A DNA stretch of 64,000 bases from Chloroflexota bacterium (GTDB lineage Bacteria > Chloroflexota > Anaerolineae > Aggregatilineales > Phototrophicaceae): positions 94,336-158,335 of the forward strand of contig JAPPFH010000002.1 in assembly GCA_028875185.1 (NCBI GenBank). The letters are read 5' to 3'. How positions within the stretch are numbered: the stretch's first letter is position 1; every line of letters starts with the position of its first letter. The position numbers and the translations under genes were made by a program. The notes beneath the pieces were generated by a model. It saw only the letters and a list, made by a program, of their open reading frames with translations, was not told where the DNA came from and did no database searches. Below, in pieces: positions 36,458 to 44,268 of this stretch.

Positions 36458-36476
36458 GGCGGGCGTCCTTTCACGT

Positions 36477-37517
36477 CTAGCCGCTAAGCTTTATCGCGGC
36501 GCGATATGCTGCGTAAACTAGCGGATTCAGCGCCTTGTCCCATGCCCCGAGCGAACGGCGAACCTCGCCGCCCCAGCCGCGCTTGAAGCCGTAGACGCCC
36601 CAAAGGCCATCGCCCCGGTCTTTGAATTGCGCCTCAAGCGTTGCTTCGTCATGATCGGGCACGCCCCAAAGATCATAATAACGGCAGCCACGCTGCTTCG
36701 CCCATTGTATAGCCGCCCACTGTATGCCGTAAGTCGCGTAGAGATTGCCCTTGCCGCGCGCTGAGGCGCCGTACAAATACCAGGCTGTTTCGCCCAATCC
36801 GAAGACCATGATAGCCGCAAGCAAATCGCCCTCGCGCCGCGCCAGCAGAAGCGTCCCGTATTTTGGCAGCAACAGCTCAAAGACTCCCGCGAAGTAAGCC
36901 TCGTTGTGCACGCCAAAAGCGTTGCGTTGTCCCGTATGCGCCATCAACTGGCTGAACGCGCTCAGGTCAACGCGCGCGCCCTCCTCAAAGTTGATGCCGC
37001 TTTTCAAGCTCTTGCGGATTTTGCGGCGCGTGCCCTGGTTCATGCGCCGCAGGATGGTCTCGTCGTCGGCGGCGATGTCGATGACGATTGTGCGCGGCGG
37101 TTGGATCGTCTGCGGGCTTTTTCGGAAGCCCATGCGAGCGAAGTCAGGCGCTGCCCCGGGCGGAAAGTGGCCCGGCTCCAGCTTGATGAAGGCGGCGCCC
37201 GTCTCTCGCCCGACCAAATCCCAAAGCAGGGGATAGAGAAGCGGGTCGATCGCGTATCCGCCCAGCGGCACATAAGCCATCTTGCCCAGACCGAAAGGCA
37301 AAAACTTCGACAAAACCAGCGCGCCCGCCTGAATCTCCGCGCCAATTCCCAGCGCCACGATACGCGCGTCCCAGCCGAATTGTGATTTCAGCGCGCCCCA
37401 AGCCGATAGTTGCAGCAAATGAGCGCGCGGCTGCCCGCAGACAAACCGATCCCAGTCCGCATCTGTCGGATGGATTCGCTCTATGCCAGCGATATTCTTG
37501 GCATCTGATGCGGACAT
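36477..37517 (-). CDS. FemAB-family aminoacyl-tRNA:peptidoglycan ligase, copy 2
   Basis: A 346-residue paralogue of the neighbouring gene, starting at an ATG. It shares LQLSAWGALKSQFGWD, VPLGGYAID, TRRKIRKSLKSGINF, the AWYLYGASARGKGN segment and the C-terminal DLWGVPDHDE and GLWGVYGFKRGWGG motifs. Such proteins add amino acids to the stem-peptide lysine or ornithine of lipid II. The two copies are separated by about 19 bp and are probably co-transcribed, perhaps adding successive bridge residues, as FemA and FemB do. The residue added cannot be read from sequence. Confidence 0.87.
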   Translation of the reverse strand: MSASDAKNIAGIERIHPTDADWDRFVCGQPRAHLLQLSAWGALKSQFGWDARIVALGIGAEIQAGALVLSKFLPFGLGKMAYVPLGGYAIDPLLYPLLWDLVGRETGAAFIKLEPGHFPPGAAPDFARMGFRKSPQTIQPPRTIVIDIAADDETILRRMNQGTRRKIRKSLKSGINFEEGARVDLSAFSQLMAHTGQRNAFGVHNEAYFAGVFELLLPKYGTLLLARREGDLLAAIMVFGLGETAWYLYGASARGKGNLYATYGIQWAAIQWAKQRGCRYYDLWGVPDHDEATLEAQFKDRGDGLWGVYGFKRGWGGEVRRSLGAWDKALNPLVYAAYRAAIKLSG

Positions 37518-37659
37518 GACTTCATTCTACCTGCTAGAATATAGTACAAGTTTACTCAGCTTATACCCGTAGGAAAGCCATTTTTCAGACGCTCGGCTGA
37601 TTTGAGCGCGCCATGTTTGTTTGCTCGCCTGGCAACTGAAAGCCAAGCGCAATAATCCG

Positions 37660-37688
37660 TTGCATTAGCCAATTCGTCCTGCTATACT
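37660..37688 (+). promoter_or_regulatory. Sigma-70-type promoter of the nuo operon
   Basis: TTGCAT (37660-37665), 17 bp, TATACT (37683-37688), about 110 bp before nuoA. The leader of around 100 bases has no clear structure. The rest of the 280-bp gap from the FemAB gene shows nothing further. Confidence 0.6.
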
Positions 37689-37797
37689 AATCGCGTTTGT
37701 GATAAATGGCGCAAACTAATGCTTGGAGTAACGGGCTGGATGCGCCACTTGTGGACTGGAACGGCTTAATCGCAGCTTGCGGTAGAGTGCCAAACGC

Positions 37798-38160
37798 ATG
37801 AATGTATTGAATGAATGGGCATTTGTCGGCTTGTTTGCCGTGTTGGCGCCGGTCTTTCCGGCTTTGCCCATTGTCATCGCCTGGCTCTTTCGCCCGCGTA
37901 AACCGAACGTGCTCAAGAGCTCGACCTACGAATGCGGGGTCGAAACGATCGGCGATACCTGGGTCCAGTTTCGCGTCCAATATTATATCTACGGTCTCAT
38001 TTTCCTGGTGTTTGATGTCGAAATGGTCTTCTTGTTTCCCTGGGCGGTCGCCTATAACGAGATGAGCCTATTCGGATTTGTGGCTGGTTTCCTATTCATC
38101 TTCCTGCTGACGGACGCGCTCTTCTACGCTTGGAAGAAGAACGCGCTGGACTGGAAATAA
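37798..38160 (+). CDS. nuoA: NADH-quinone oxidoreductase subunit A
   Basis: NuoA is a small membrane subunit of complex I at the junction of the peripheral and membrane arms. The 120 residues have three hydrophobic helices and the conserved KSSTYECGVETIGDTWVQFR loop whose Cys and acidic residues are family hallmarks. It heads a run of membrane-arm genes, directly followed by nuoH; nuoB, C and D are not between them. Confidence 0.95.
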   Translation: MNVLNEWAFVGLFAVLAPVFPALPIVIAWLFRPRKPNVLKSSTYECGVETIGDTWVQFRVQYYIYGLIFLVFDVEMVFLFPWAVAYNEMSLFGFVAGFLFIFLLTDALFYAWKKNALDWK

Positions 38161-38181
38161 GCGCGAGTTGAGGCAACCGCA

Positions 38182-39408
38182 ATGGAAGAATTTTGTACAG
38201 GCTTGTGCAGCATCTTAGCCGAGACGGGCGCCGACCCCGGTTTGGCGCTGTTCCTGTCGCTGCTCGTCGGCGTCTTGCTGGTGAGCGGCGTCCCGCTCAT
38301 CACCGTCATCTTGCTCATTTGGATTGAGCGCAAGGTCGCCGCGCGCATCCAAGACCGCATCGGACCCAATCGCGTTGGCCCCGTCGGCTTGCTGCAGACT
38401 ATCGCCGACATGATCAAGCTCTTGAGTAAAGAAGACATCACGCCGACCGCCGCCGACCGCGTCCTCTACAACGCCGCGCCGCTGGTTTCCTTCGCCTCGG
38501 TTGTCCTTCTCTGGGCGGTCATTCCTTTTACGCCTTTCCACTACGGCGTCGATCTGGAGATTGGCGCGCTTTACTTCGTGGCGATCGCCTCATTCGGCAC
38601 GCTGGCGATCATGGCGGCTGGCTGGGCGAGCAACAATAAGTACGCGCTGCTGGGCGCTTTTCGCGTAGTGGCGCTGCTGGTGAGCTACGAAGTGCCGCTT
38701 GTCTTCGCCTTGCTGGCGCCGGTCCTGTTGGCGGGCAGCATGAGCCTGGTCGATATCGTAAACGCTCAGAATGGCATGTGGTTCGTCGTGCTGTCGCCGC
38801 TCGCCTTCGTCATATTCTATATCTCATCGCAAGCCGAGACGGGCCGCGCCCCCTTTGACCTGATCGAAGCGGAATCGGAATTGGTGGCTGGTTTCAACAT
38901 CGAGTATTCCGGCATGAAGTTCGGAATGTTCTTCGCCGCCGAGTTTTTGCATGTCTTCACCAACGGCATCATCATGGCGATCCTTTTCTTCGGCGGATGG
39001 ATGGGTCCCTTGTACTACGAATCGCCGCTGATCGCATTTGCCTGGCTGGGGGCAAAGGGCGGTCTCATCTACTTCACAACGCTTTGGCTGCGCAACACCG
39101 TCCCGCGTCTGCGCATCGATCAGATCATGGCATTCAACTGGAAGTTCCTCGTGCCGCTGTCAATCGCCAATTTGATTGTCGTCTCATTCGTGCTTAAGGT
39201 GATGCAAGAGTTGCAATTGGCGCCGCGCGACATTCTATCCGCGGGCTTCGGCGATCTATTGCCGACTACGATAATTCTGCTGCTGTTCAACGGCGCGATG
39301 ATCCTATACTTGCTGGGCATCTTACGCAAACGCGGACGGGAAGCCCGCCGCGAGTCCCAAGAAACGCGCCCAGAATTCGCGCAGACCGCCACCGTGGCTG
39401 GGCATTAG
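38182..39408 (+). CDS. nuoH: NADH-quinone oxidoreductase subunit H
   Basis: NuoH forms much of the quinone-binding channel of complex I. The 408 residues show the LIWIERKVAARIQDRIGPN and GLLQTIADMIKLLSKED motifs and SSQAETGRAPFDLIEAESE in the large loop, all highly conserved. The C-terminal tail is about 40 residues longer than in E. coli, polar and Arg-rich (RKRGREARRESQETR). It starts 21 bp after nuoA and 13 bp before nuoJ. Confidence 0.96.
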   Translation: MEEFCTGLCSILAETGADPGLALFLSLLVGVLLVSGVPLITVILLIWIERKVAARIQDRIGPNRVGPVGLLQTIADMIKLLSKEDITPTAADRVLYNAAPLVSFASVVLLWAVIPFTPFHYGVDLEIGALYFVAIASFGTLAIMAAGWASNNKYALLGAFRVVALLVSYEVPLVFALLAPVLLAGSMSLVDIVNAQNGMWFVVLSPLAFVIFYISSQAETGRAPFDLIEAESELVAGFNIEYSGMKFGMFFAAEFLHVFTNGIIMAILFFGGWMGPLYYESPLIAFAWLGAKGGLIYFTTLWLRNTVPRLRIDQIMAFNWKFLVPLSIANLIVVSFVLKVMQELQLAPRDILSAGFGDLLPTTIILLLFNGAMILYLLGILRKRGREARRESQETRPEFAQTATVAGH

Positions 39409-39421
39409 GGAGACCGGCGGC

Positions 39422-39934
39422 ATGGAGTTGAACGCAATTTCAATCGGTTTCGTCGTATTTGCCATCTTCACCCTCGGCGGCGCCCTCGGCGTGGTCACCA
39501 CGCGCAACCTCTTTCAAGGCACGATCTGGCTGATGGTCAGCCTATTCGGCGTGGCTGGTTATTTCGTCTTGCTCAGCGCGCCCTTCTTGGCGGCGGTGCA
39601 AATCCTGGTGTACATCGGCGCCATCGCTATTCTGATCACCTTCGCCGTTATGCTGACGCGCAGTATCGCCCGTATCAAAGAGCGCTACATTCGGACTCTG
39701 CCAAGTTTCATCGTTTCGCTGGCGCTATTTCTGATTCTGCTTCTGGGCGTCGCCATCCCGATCTTTGGCGCGCATTCGCCGGAGTCGATTCCCGACTATG
39801 TCGCCTCGACGCGAGATTTGGGGGCGGCGCTGGTCGATGAGAATGGCTACGTGGTTCCATTTTTGCTCGCATCCGTCTTGCTGACGGCCGCCATGATCGG
39901 GGCGATCTTCATCGCCCGCGACGAGAACGCCTAG
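39422..39934 (+). CDS. nuoJ: NADH-quinone oxidoreductase subunit J
   Basis: A 170-residue membrane subunit with five hydrophobic helices, including the conserved FFLLSAPFLA-type segment (here YFVLLSAPFLAAVQILVYIG) that forms TM3, whose pi-bulge helix is central to coupling. Normal length and operon position (between nuoH and nuoK). Confidence 0.92.
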   Translation: MELNAISIGFVVFAIFTLGGALGVVTTRNLFQGTIWLMVSLFGVAGYFVLLSAPFLAAVQILVYIGAIAILITFAVMLTRSIARIKERYIRTLPSFIVSLALFLILLLGVAIPIFGAHSPESIPDYVASTRDLGAALVDENGYVVPFLLASVLLTAAMIGAIFIARDENA

Positions 39935-39948
39935 GGAGGAAGCGAAAT

Positions 39949-40266
39949 ATGGCGCCCCTATGGATGTATCTCGCGGTTGCCGCCGCCCTGTTTTCAATCG
40001 GCGTCTTCGGCGTTCTGGCGCGGCGCAACGCGGTTGCGATATTGATGAGCGTCGAATTGATGCTCAACGCGGTCAATATCAACCTGGTCGCCTTCTGGCG
40101 CTACAGTGAAACGGGTACCGATCTGCTGCTGAATGGCTATGCCTTCACCGCCTTTGTTCTTATCGTCGCCGCGGCCGAGGCGGCGGTCGGCTTGGCCATT
40201 ATCATCACGGTTTATCGCAATCGGCGTTCGGTCATCCCGGAAGAAGCCCGAGCGCTGAAAGGTTAA
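39949..40266 (+). CDS. nuoK: NADH-quinone oxidoreductase subunit K
   Basis: A 105-residue three-helix subunit. The two buried glutamates needed for proton transfer are present, in LMSVELMLNAVNINLVAF and AAAEAAVGLAIIITVYRNR. Normal length. It starts 14 bp after nuoJ with AGGGAGGA upstream and ends 8 bp before nuoL. Confidence 0.95.
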   Translation: MAPLWMYLAVAAALFSIGVFGVLARRNAVAILMSVELMLNAVNINLVAFWRYSETGTDLLLNGYAFTAFVLIVAAAEAAVGLAIIITVYRNRRSVIPEEARALKG

Positions 40267-40274
40267 GGACCGCT

Positions 40275-42611
40275 ATGGATTTCCTCAACGATCCAAATGT
40301 GCTGCCTTGGCTGATCCCAGCCGGTCCTCTCTTGGCTTTCCTTATCATTACGCTAATCACCAATAAGGCGAAGCTGGTTCCCGCCAGCGATCATCACGAA
40401 TACGGCGGTCATCATCCCGATTACGATGGCATGATGGTGCCAGTGGTCGCGCGCTACAGCCGTGTTATCAGCGTTACTATCGGCATGGCCGGCGTCATCG
40501 CCGCGCTCCTGATCAGCTGGCGCGCGCTTTATGACGCCTCGCAGCTGCATCATATTGGGCGGGAAGTCCTCGCCAGCAGCATCGCCTGGATGGATACCGG
40601 CGCATCCACTTTCAACATGGGCGTCCTGATCGACCCGGCAACCGTAATCATGTTGGTCATGGTGCCGATCGCCGTCTTGATGATCTTTATCTATTCGATC
40701 GGCTACATGGCGCATGACCCGCGCCAAGCCCGTTTCTTCGCTCTCATCTCGCTTTTCGCCGGCGCCATGCTGACGCTGGTGGTCGCCGACAATGTGCTGC
40801 TGCTTTTCGTCGGCTGGGAGATTATGGGCGTCTGCTCATACATGCTCATCGGCTTCTGGTTCGAAAAAGAGAGCGCCTACAAAGCAGCCATCAAAGCCTT
40901 CACCACCACGCGCATCGCCGATGTCGTCATGCTGCTGGGCATCGCCTATCTCTATAGCGTCACCGGCACGCTCAGCTTCCGCGAGATCATGTACAACCCC
41001 GAGGCGCTCGACCTGCTGGCGACGACCACGCCGATCATCTTAGGCGGCTGGACCGTCAGCGCGGCGAGCGTAATTGGCATCTTCCTCATCATTGGCACGG
41101 TCGGTAAATCGGCGCAATTTCCGCTGCACGTCTGGCTGCCCGATGCGATGGAAGGTCCCACGCCCGTCAGCGCCATGATTCACGCTGCCGCCATGGTCTC
41201 GGCTGGCATCTTCTCTTTGATCCGCCTTTATCCCCTCTTTGCCGCCGGGGGCGATCCCCATCACGGCATCCTGACCGAGCCGCTGGCATTTATGGCGGTG
41301 GTCGGCGCCTTCACCGCGCTGCTTGCCGCTACGATGGCGGTGGCGCAGAACGATGTCAAAGCCGTGCTCGCCTATTCGACTATTTCACAGCTCGGTTTTA
41401 TGATGGCGGCGCTCGGCATCGGCGCTTATATCGCGGCCGCCTTTCATCTCATCACCCACGCTTTCTTCAAAGCGCTGCTCTTCATGGCGGCTGGCTCCGT
41501 CATCCACGGCATGGAGCACGGCGAGCATCACGTCCACGAGCACGGTCACGATCATGCCTCCCTCCATCCCGATGATGGGACTGCGGGGGGGGTCGACCCG
41601 CAGGATATGCGAAATATGGGCGGGCTGCGCAAGACGATGCCGGTCACTTTCTGGACTTTTCTCATCGGCGGCTTGTCGCTGTCCGGTTTGCCGCTAATCA
41701 CCGCCGGCTTCTGGTCCAAAGACGAAATACTGGCTGACGCCTGGCTTGTGCTGGACAAGTATGGCAGCGGCGCCCACGGTCTCGTCTTCATCCTGCTGGC
41801 GCTGGCGGCTTTCATGACTGCCTTCTACACCATGCGCCAGATCTCGCTGACCTTCGCTGGCGAGCCGCGCAGTGAAGCGGCGGCGCACGCCAATCTGGGG
41901 CAGGGGATCGTCAGCTTCACCATGACGCTGCCGCTGCTGATTCTGGCTCTGTTTGCAATTGGCGCCGGGTTCGTCGGCGTGCCGAGCGACTTCCCCGTTC
42001 TCGGTCCAATCTTCTCGCCGGAATACAACGCCTTCCATCATCTGGTGATCGAAGCGCTGCCATTGCCGGAAACCACCGCCGCCTTCGCCTCGCTGCCGGA
42101 TTATCACCCGAAAGCGCCGCCATTTAACATTGTCCCGGTCGCGACCTCTTTCATCGTGGCGCTGCTAGGTTTATGGCTCGGTTATATGATCTATTGGCGC
42201 AAGCCACTCAAAGCGGGCCAAGCCGACCCGATGGAGAAATTCCTCGGTCCGCTGCATCCAATCTTGCAGAATCGCTATTATCTGGACGACGCCTACATCG
42301 CCGCCTTTGTCAAGCCCTCGCAATGGCTGGCGCGGCATGTGACCAGCTTTCTCGATCGCGGCATTATCGACGCCATCTTGCATATCATCGCGCGGATATT
42401 CACCTGGCTCGGCGATTTAATCAAAGTGTTGAACCTGTGGCTGATTGACGGCGTCGGCGACGGCATTCCGATCGCTATTTTCCATTTCGGCGGTTGGCTG
42501 CGGCGCTTGCAGAGCGGGCGCGTGCAACTTTACTTGCTCTTGGCGCTGGCGGCTGCGGTCTTGATTGGCGCGCTTCTGGTGTTTTCGGCGGGCGCGGCGC
42601 CGCCGCTTTAG
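40275..42611 (+). CDS. nuoL: NADH-quinone oxidoreductase subunit L with His-rich loop
   Basis: NuoL is the distal antiporter-like proton pump, carrying the long lateral helix. The 778 residues are longer than the E. coli protein (613). Core motifs are present: GWEIMGVCSYMLIGFW (TM5 Glu), GKSAQFPLHVWLPDAMEGPT (Lys and His region) and ALLFMAAGSVIHG. A loop at about 411-433 is His-rich (GEHHVHEHGHDHASLH). The C-terminal about 200 residues include the lateral helix and an extra terminal helix. Extended NuoL is expected if the complex has a second NuoM, as here. Confidence 0.94.
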   Translation: MDFLNDPNVLPWLIPAGPLLAFLIITLITNKAKLVPASDHHEYGGHHPDYDGMMVPVVARYSRVISVTIGMAGVIAALLISWRALYDASQLHHIGREVLASSIAWMDTGASTFNMGVLIDPATVIMLVMVPIAVLMIFIYSIGYMAHDPRQARFFALISLFAGAMLTLVVADNVLLLFVGWEIMGVCSYMLIGFWFEKESAYKAAIKAFTTTRIADVVMLLGIAYLYSVTGTLSFREIMYNPEALDLLATTTPIILGGWTVSAASVIGIFLIIGTVGKSAQFPLHVWLPDAMEGPTPVSAMIHAAAMVSAGIFSLIRLYPLFAAGGDPHHGILTEPLAFMAVVGAFTALLAATMAVAQNDVKAVLAYSTISQLGFMMAALGIGAYIAAAFHLITHAFFKALLFMAAGSVIHGMEHGEHHVHEHGHDHASLHPDDGTAGGVDPQDMRNMGGLRKTMPVTFWTFLIGGLSLSGLPLITAGFWSKDEILADAWLVLDKYGSGAHGLVFILLALAAFMTAFYTMRQISLTFAGEPRSEAAAHANLGQGIVSFTMTLPLLILALFAIGAGFVGVPSDFPVLGPIFSPEYNAFHHLVIEALPLPETTAAFASLPDYHPKAPPFNIVPVATSFIVALLGLWLGYMIYWRKPLKAGQADPMEKFLGPLHPILQNRYYLDDAYIAAFVKPSQWLARHVTSFLDRGIIDAILHIIARIFTWLGDLIKVLNLWLIDGVGDGIPIAIFHFGGWLRRLQSGRVQLYLLLALAAAVLIGALLVFSAGAAPPL

Positions 42612-42623
42612 GGAGACGCATTC

Positions 42624-44258
42624 ATGTTTCATCTCTTTGGGATAGACGCGCTCTCGGTCTTGATCTTTGGTCCCGCGCTGGGCGCCTTCATCGTCGCCGC
42701 CATCGCCTCCTTCGGCACGAGCAAGCAAGTTGGCCGCTGGCTGGCGCTCATCCTGTCGCTGCTCTTTGCCTTGCTCTCTATCAAGGTCTTCGCCGATTAT
42801 CAGGCGGCTGGCCTCGCGATCGGCGACGATCAATTCATCATCGCGCAAGATGTCGCCTGGTTTGACGCGCTAGGCGCCCGCTGGACGCTCGGCATCGACG
42901 GCATTAGCGCCGTCATGATCCTGCTCACTGGCATCCTGACGCCGCTGGCGATCCTGGCGAGCTGGAATATTGAAGATCGTTCGAATATGCACCTGGCGCT
43001 GCTGCTTTTCTTCGAGACCGGCAGCATGGGCGTCTTCGCGGCGATGGATTTGATGGTCTTCTTCCTTTTCTACGAGTTGACGCTGGTGCCGATGTACTTC
43101 CTCATCAACCAGTGGGGCAGCCTGCCCAAAGCCGGCATCAAATTCAGCGGCCGCTTCTACGCTTCCACCAAGTTCATGATCTATTCCTTCGGCGGCACGC
43201 TCGGCATGCTGCTGGCGACGCAGCTAATCGGCTGGTCTGCCGGCACTTTCAGTATGTCGACGCTCGTTGAAACCTGGCCGCTCTTCCGCCAAGGCGAGGC
43301 GCTGCTCGGCATTGACGTCAGCACGGTCAAGGCGCTGGCATTCGCCGGCTTTTTTGTCGCCTTCTGCATAAAAGTGCCGATCTGGCCCTTCCATACCTGG
43401 CTGCCCGATGCCCACGGCGAGGCGCCAACCGCGGGCTCAATGTTGCTGGCTGGCATCATGCTGAAGCTGGGCGCTTATGGTTTCATCCGTCTGGTCATCC
43501 CGCTGTTCCCCGATGTCTGGCTGACCGAGGTGGTCATCATCGGCGTCAATGTCGCCACGCTCTTCGCCATTCTGTCCGTCGTCGGCATCGTGCTCGGCGC
43601 ATTCGCCGCCTTAGGGCAGAACGACTTCAAGCGCCTGGTGGCTTACAGTTCAGTCAATCACATGGGTTTCGTCGGCATCGGCATCGCCGTTTTCGCCCAG
43701 ACCTACGCCCAGCTTTGGAGCGGCGCGAATCCAAACGCCGATATTCAATCCGCCATCCTCGCTGGCAACGGCACAGTCTTGCAGATGTTCAATCACGGGC
43801 TCAGCTCGGCTGGCATGTTTTTGCTCGCCGGCGCGTTATATCACAAGACACATACGCGTGACTTGAGCGAATATGGCGGGCTCTGGGTAAAGGCGCCGAT
43901 ATACGGCGGGATTCTGCTCTTCACCAGTTTCGCCAGCTTGGGGCTGCCCGGCTTGAACGGCTTCGTCAGCGAATTCCTGATCGTGCGCGGCAGTTGGCCC
44001 ATCTTCACCGCCCTGACCGCCATTGCTATGATTGGCTTGCTCTTCACCGGCGGCTATATTCTGAAGGGCATTCGCGCTGTCTTGCACGGTCCCTTCAATA
44101 TGCGCTGGCGCGACGCCAATTTGGAATTGACGCCAGCTGAGTTGCTTGGCATCGCGCCGCTGATGGCGCTCATGCTGCTGACCGGCGTCTACCCAAACTG
44201 GATTCTGCCGATGATTAACACCACGGTCTCGACCCTTTTCGCCGGTTTGGCGAGCTAG
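42624..44258 (+). CDS. nuoM: NADH-quinone oxidoreductase subunit M, copy 1
   Basis: A 544-residue antiporter-like proton-pumping subunit. All canonical charges are present: the TM5 Glu in FYELTLVPMYFLI, the TM7 Lys (K250) in CIKVPIWPFHTWLPDAHGEA, the TM8 Lys in LLAGIMLKLGAYG, and the TM12 Glu in NGFVSEFLIVRGSW. It is 12 bp after nuoL and 10 bp before a second NuoM gene. Confidence 0.95.
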   Translation: MFHLFGIDALSVLIFGPALGAFIVAAIASFGTSKQVGRWLALILSLLFALLSIKVFADYQAAGLAIGDDQFIIAQDVAWFDALGARWTLGIDGISAVMILLTGILTPLAILASWNIEDRSNMHLALLLFFETGSMGVFAAMDLMVFFLFYELTLVPMYFLINQWGSLPKAGIKFSGRFYASTKFMIYSFGGTLGMLLATQLIGWSAGTFSMSTLVETWPLFRQGEALLGIDVSTVKALAFAGFFVAFCIKVPIWPFHTWLPDAHGEAPTAGSMLLAGIMLKLGAYGFIRLVIPLFPDVWLTEVVIIGVNVATLFAILSVVGIVLGAFAALGQNDFKRLVAYSSVNHMGFVGIGIAVFAQTYAQLWSGANPNADIQSAILAGNGTVLQMFNHGLSSAGMFLLAGALYHKTHTRDLSEYGGLWVKAPIYGGILLFTSFASLGLPGLNGFVSEFLIVRGSWPIFTALTAIAMIGLLFTGGYILKGIRAVLHGPFNMRWRDANLELTPAELLGIAPLMALMLLTGVYPNWILPMINTTVSTLFAGLAS

Positions 44259-44268
44259 GAACGCCTTT

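Noticed and set aside
41505-41580. His-rich run in nuoL as a separate metal-binding gene
   Set aside because: It is an in-frame loop of NuoL between conserved helices.
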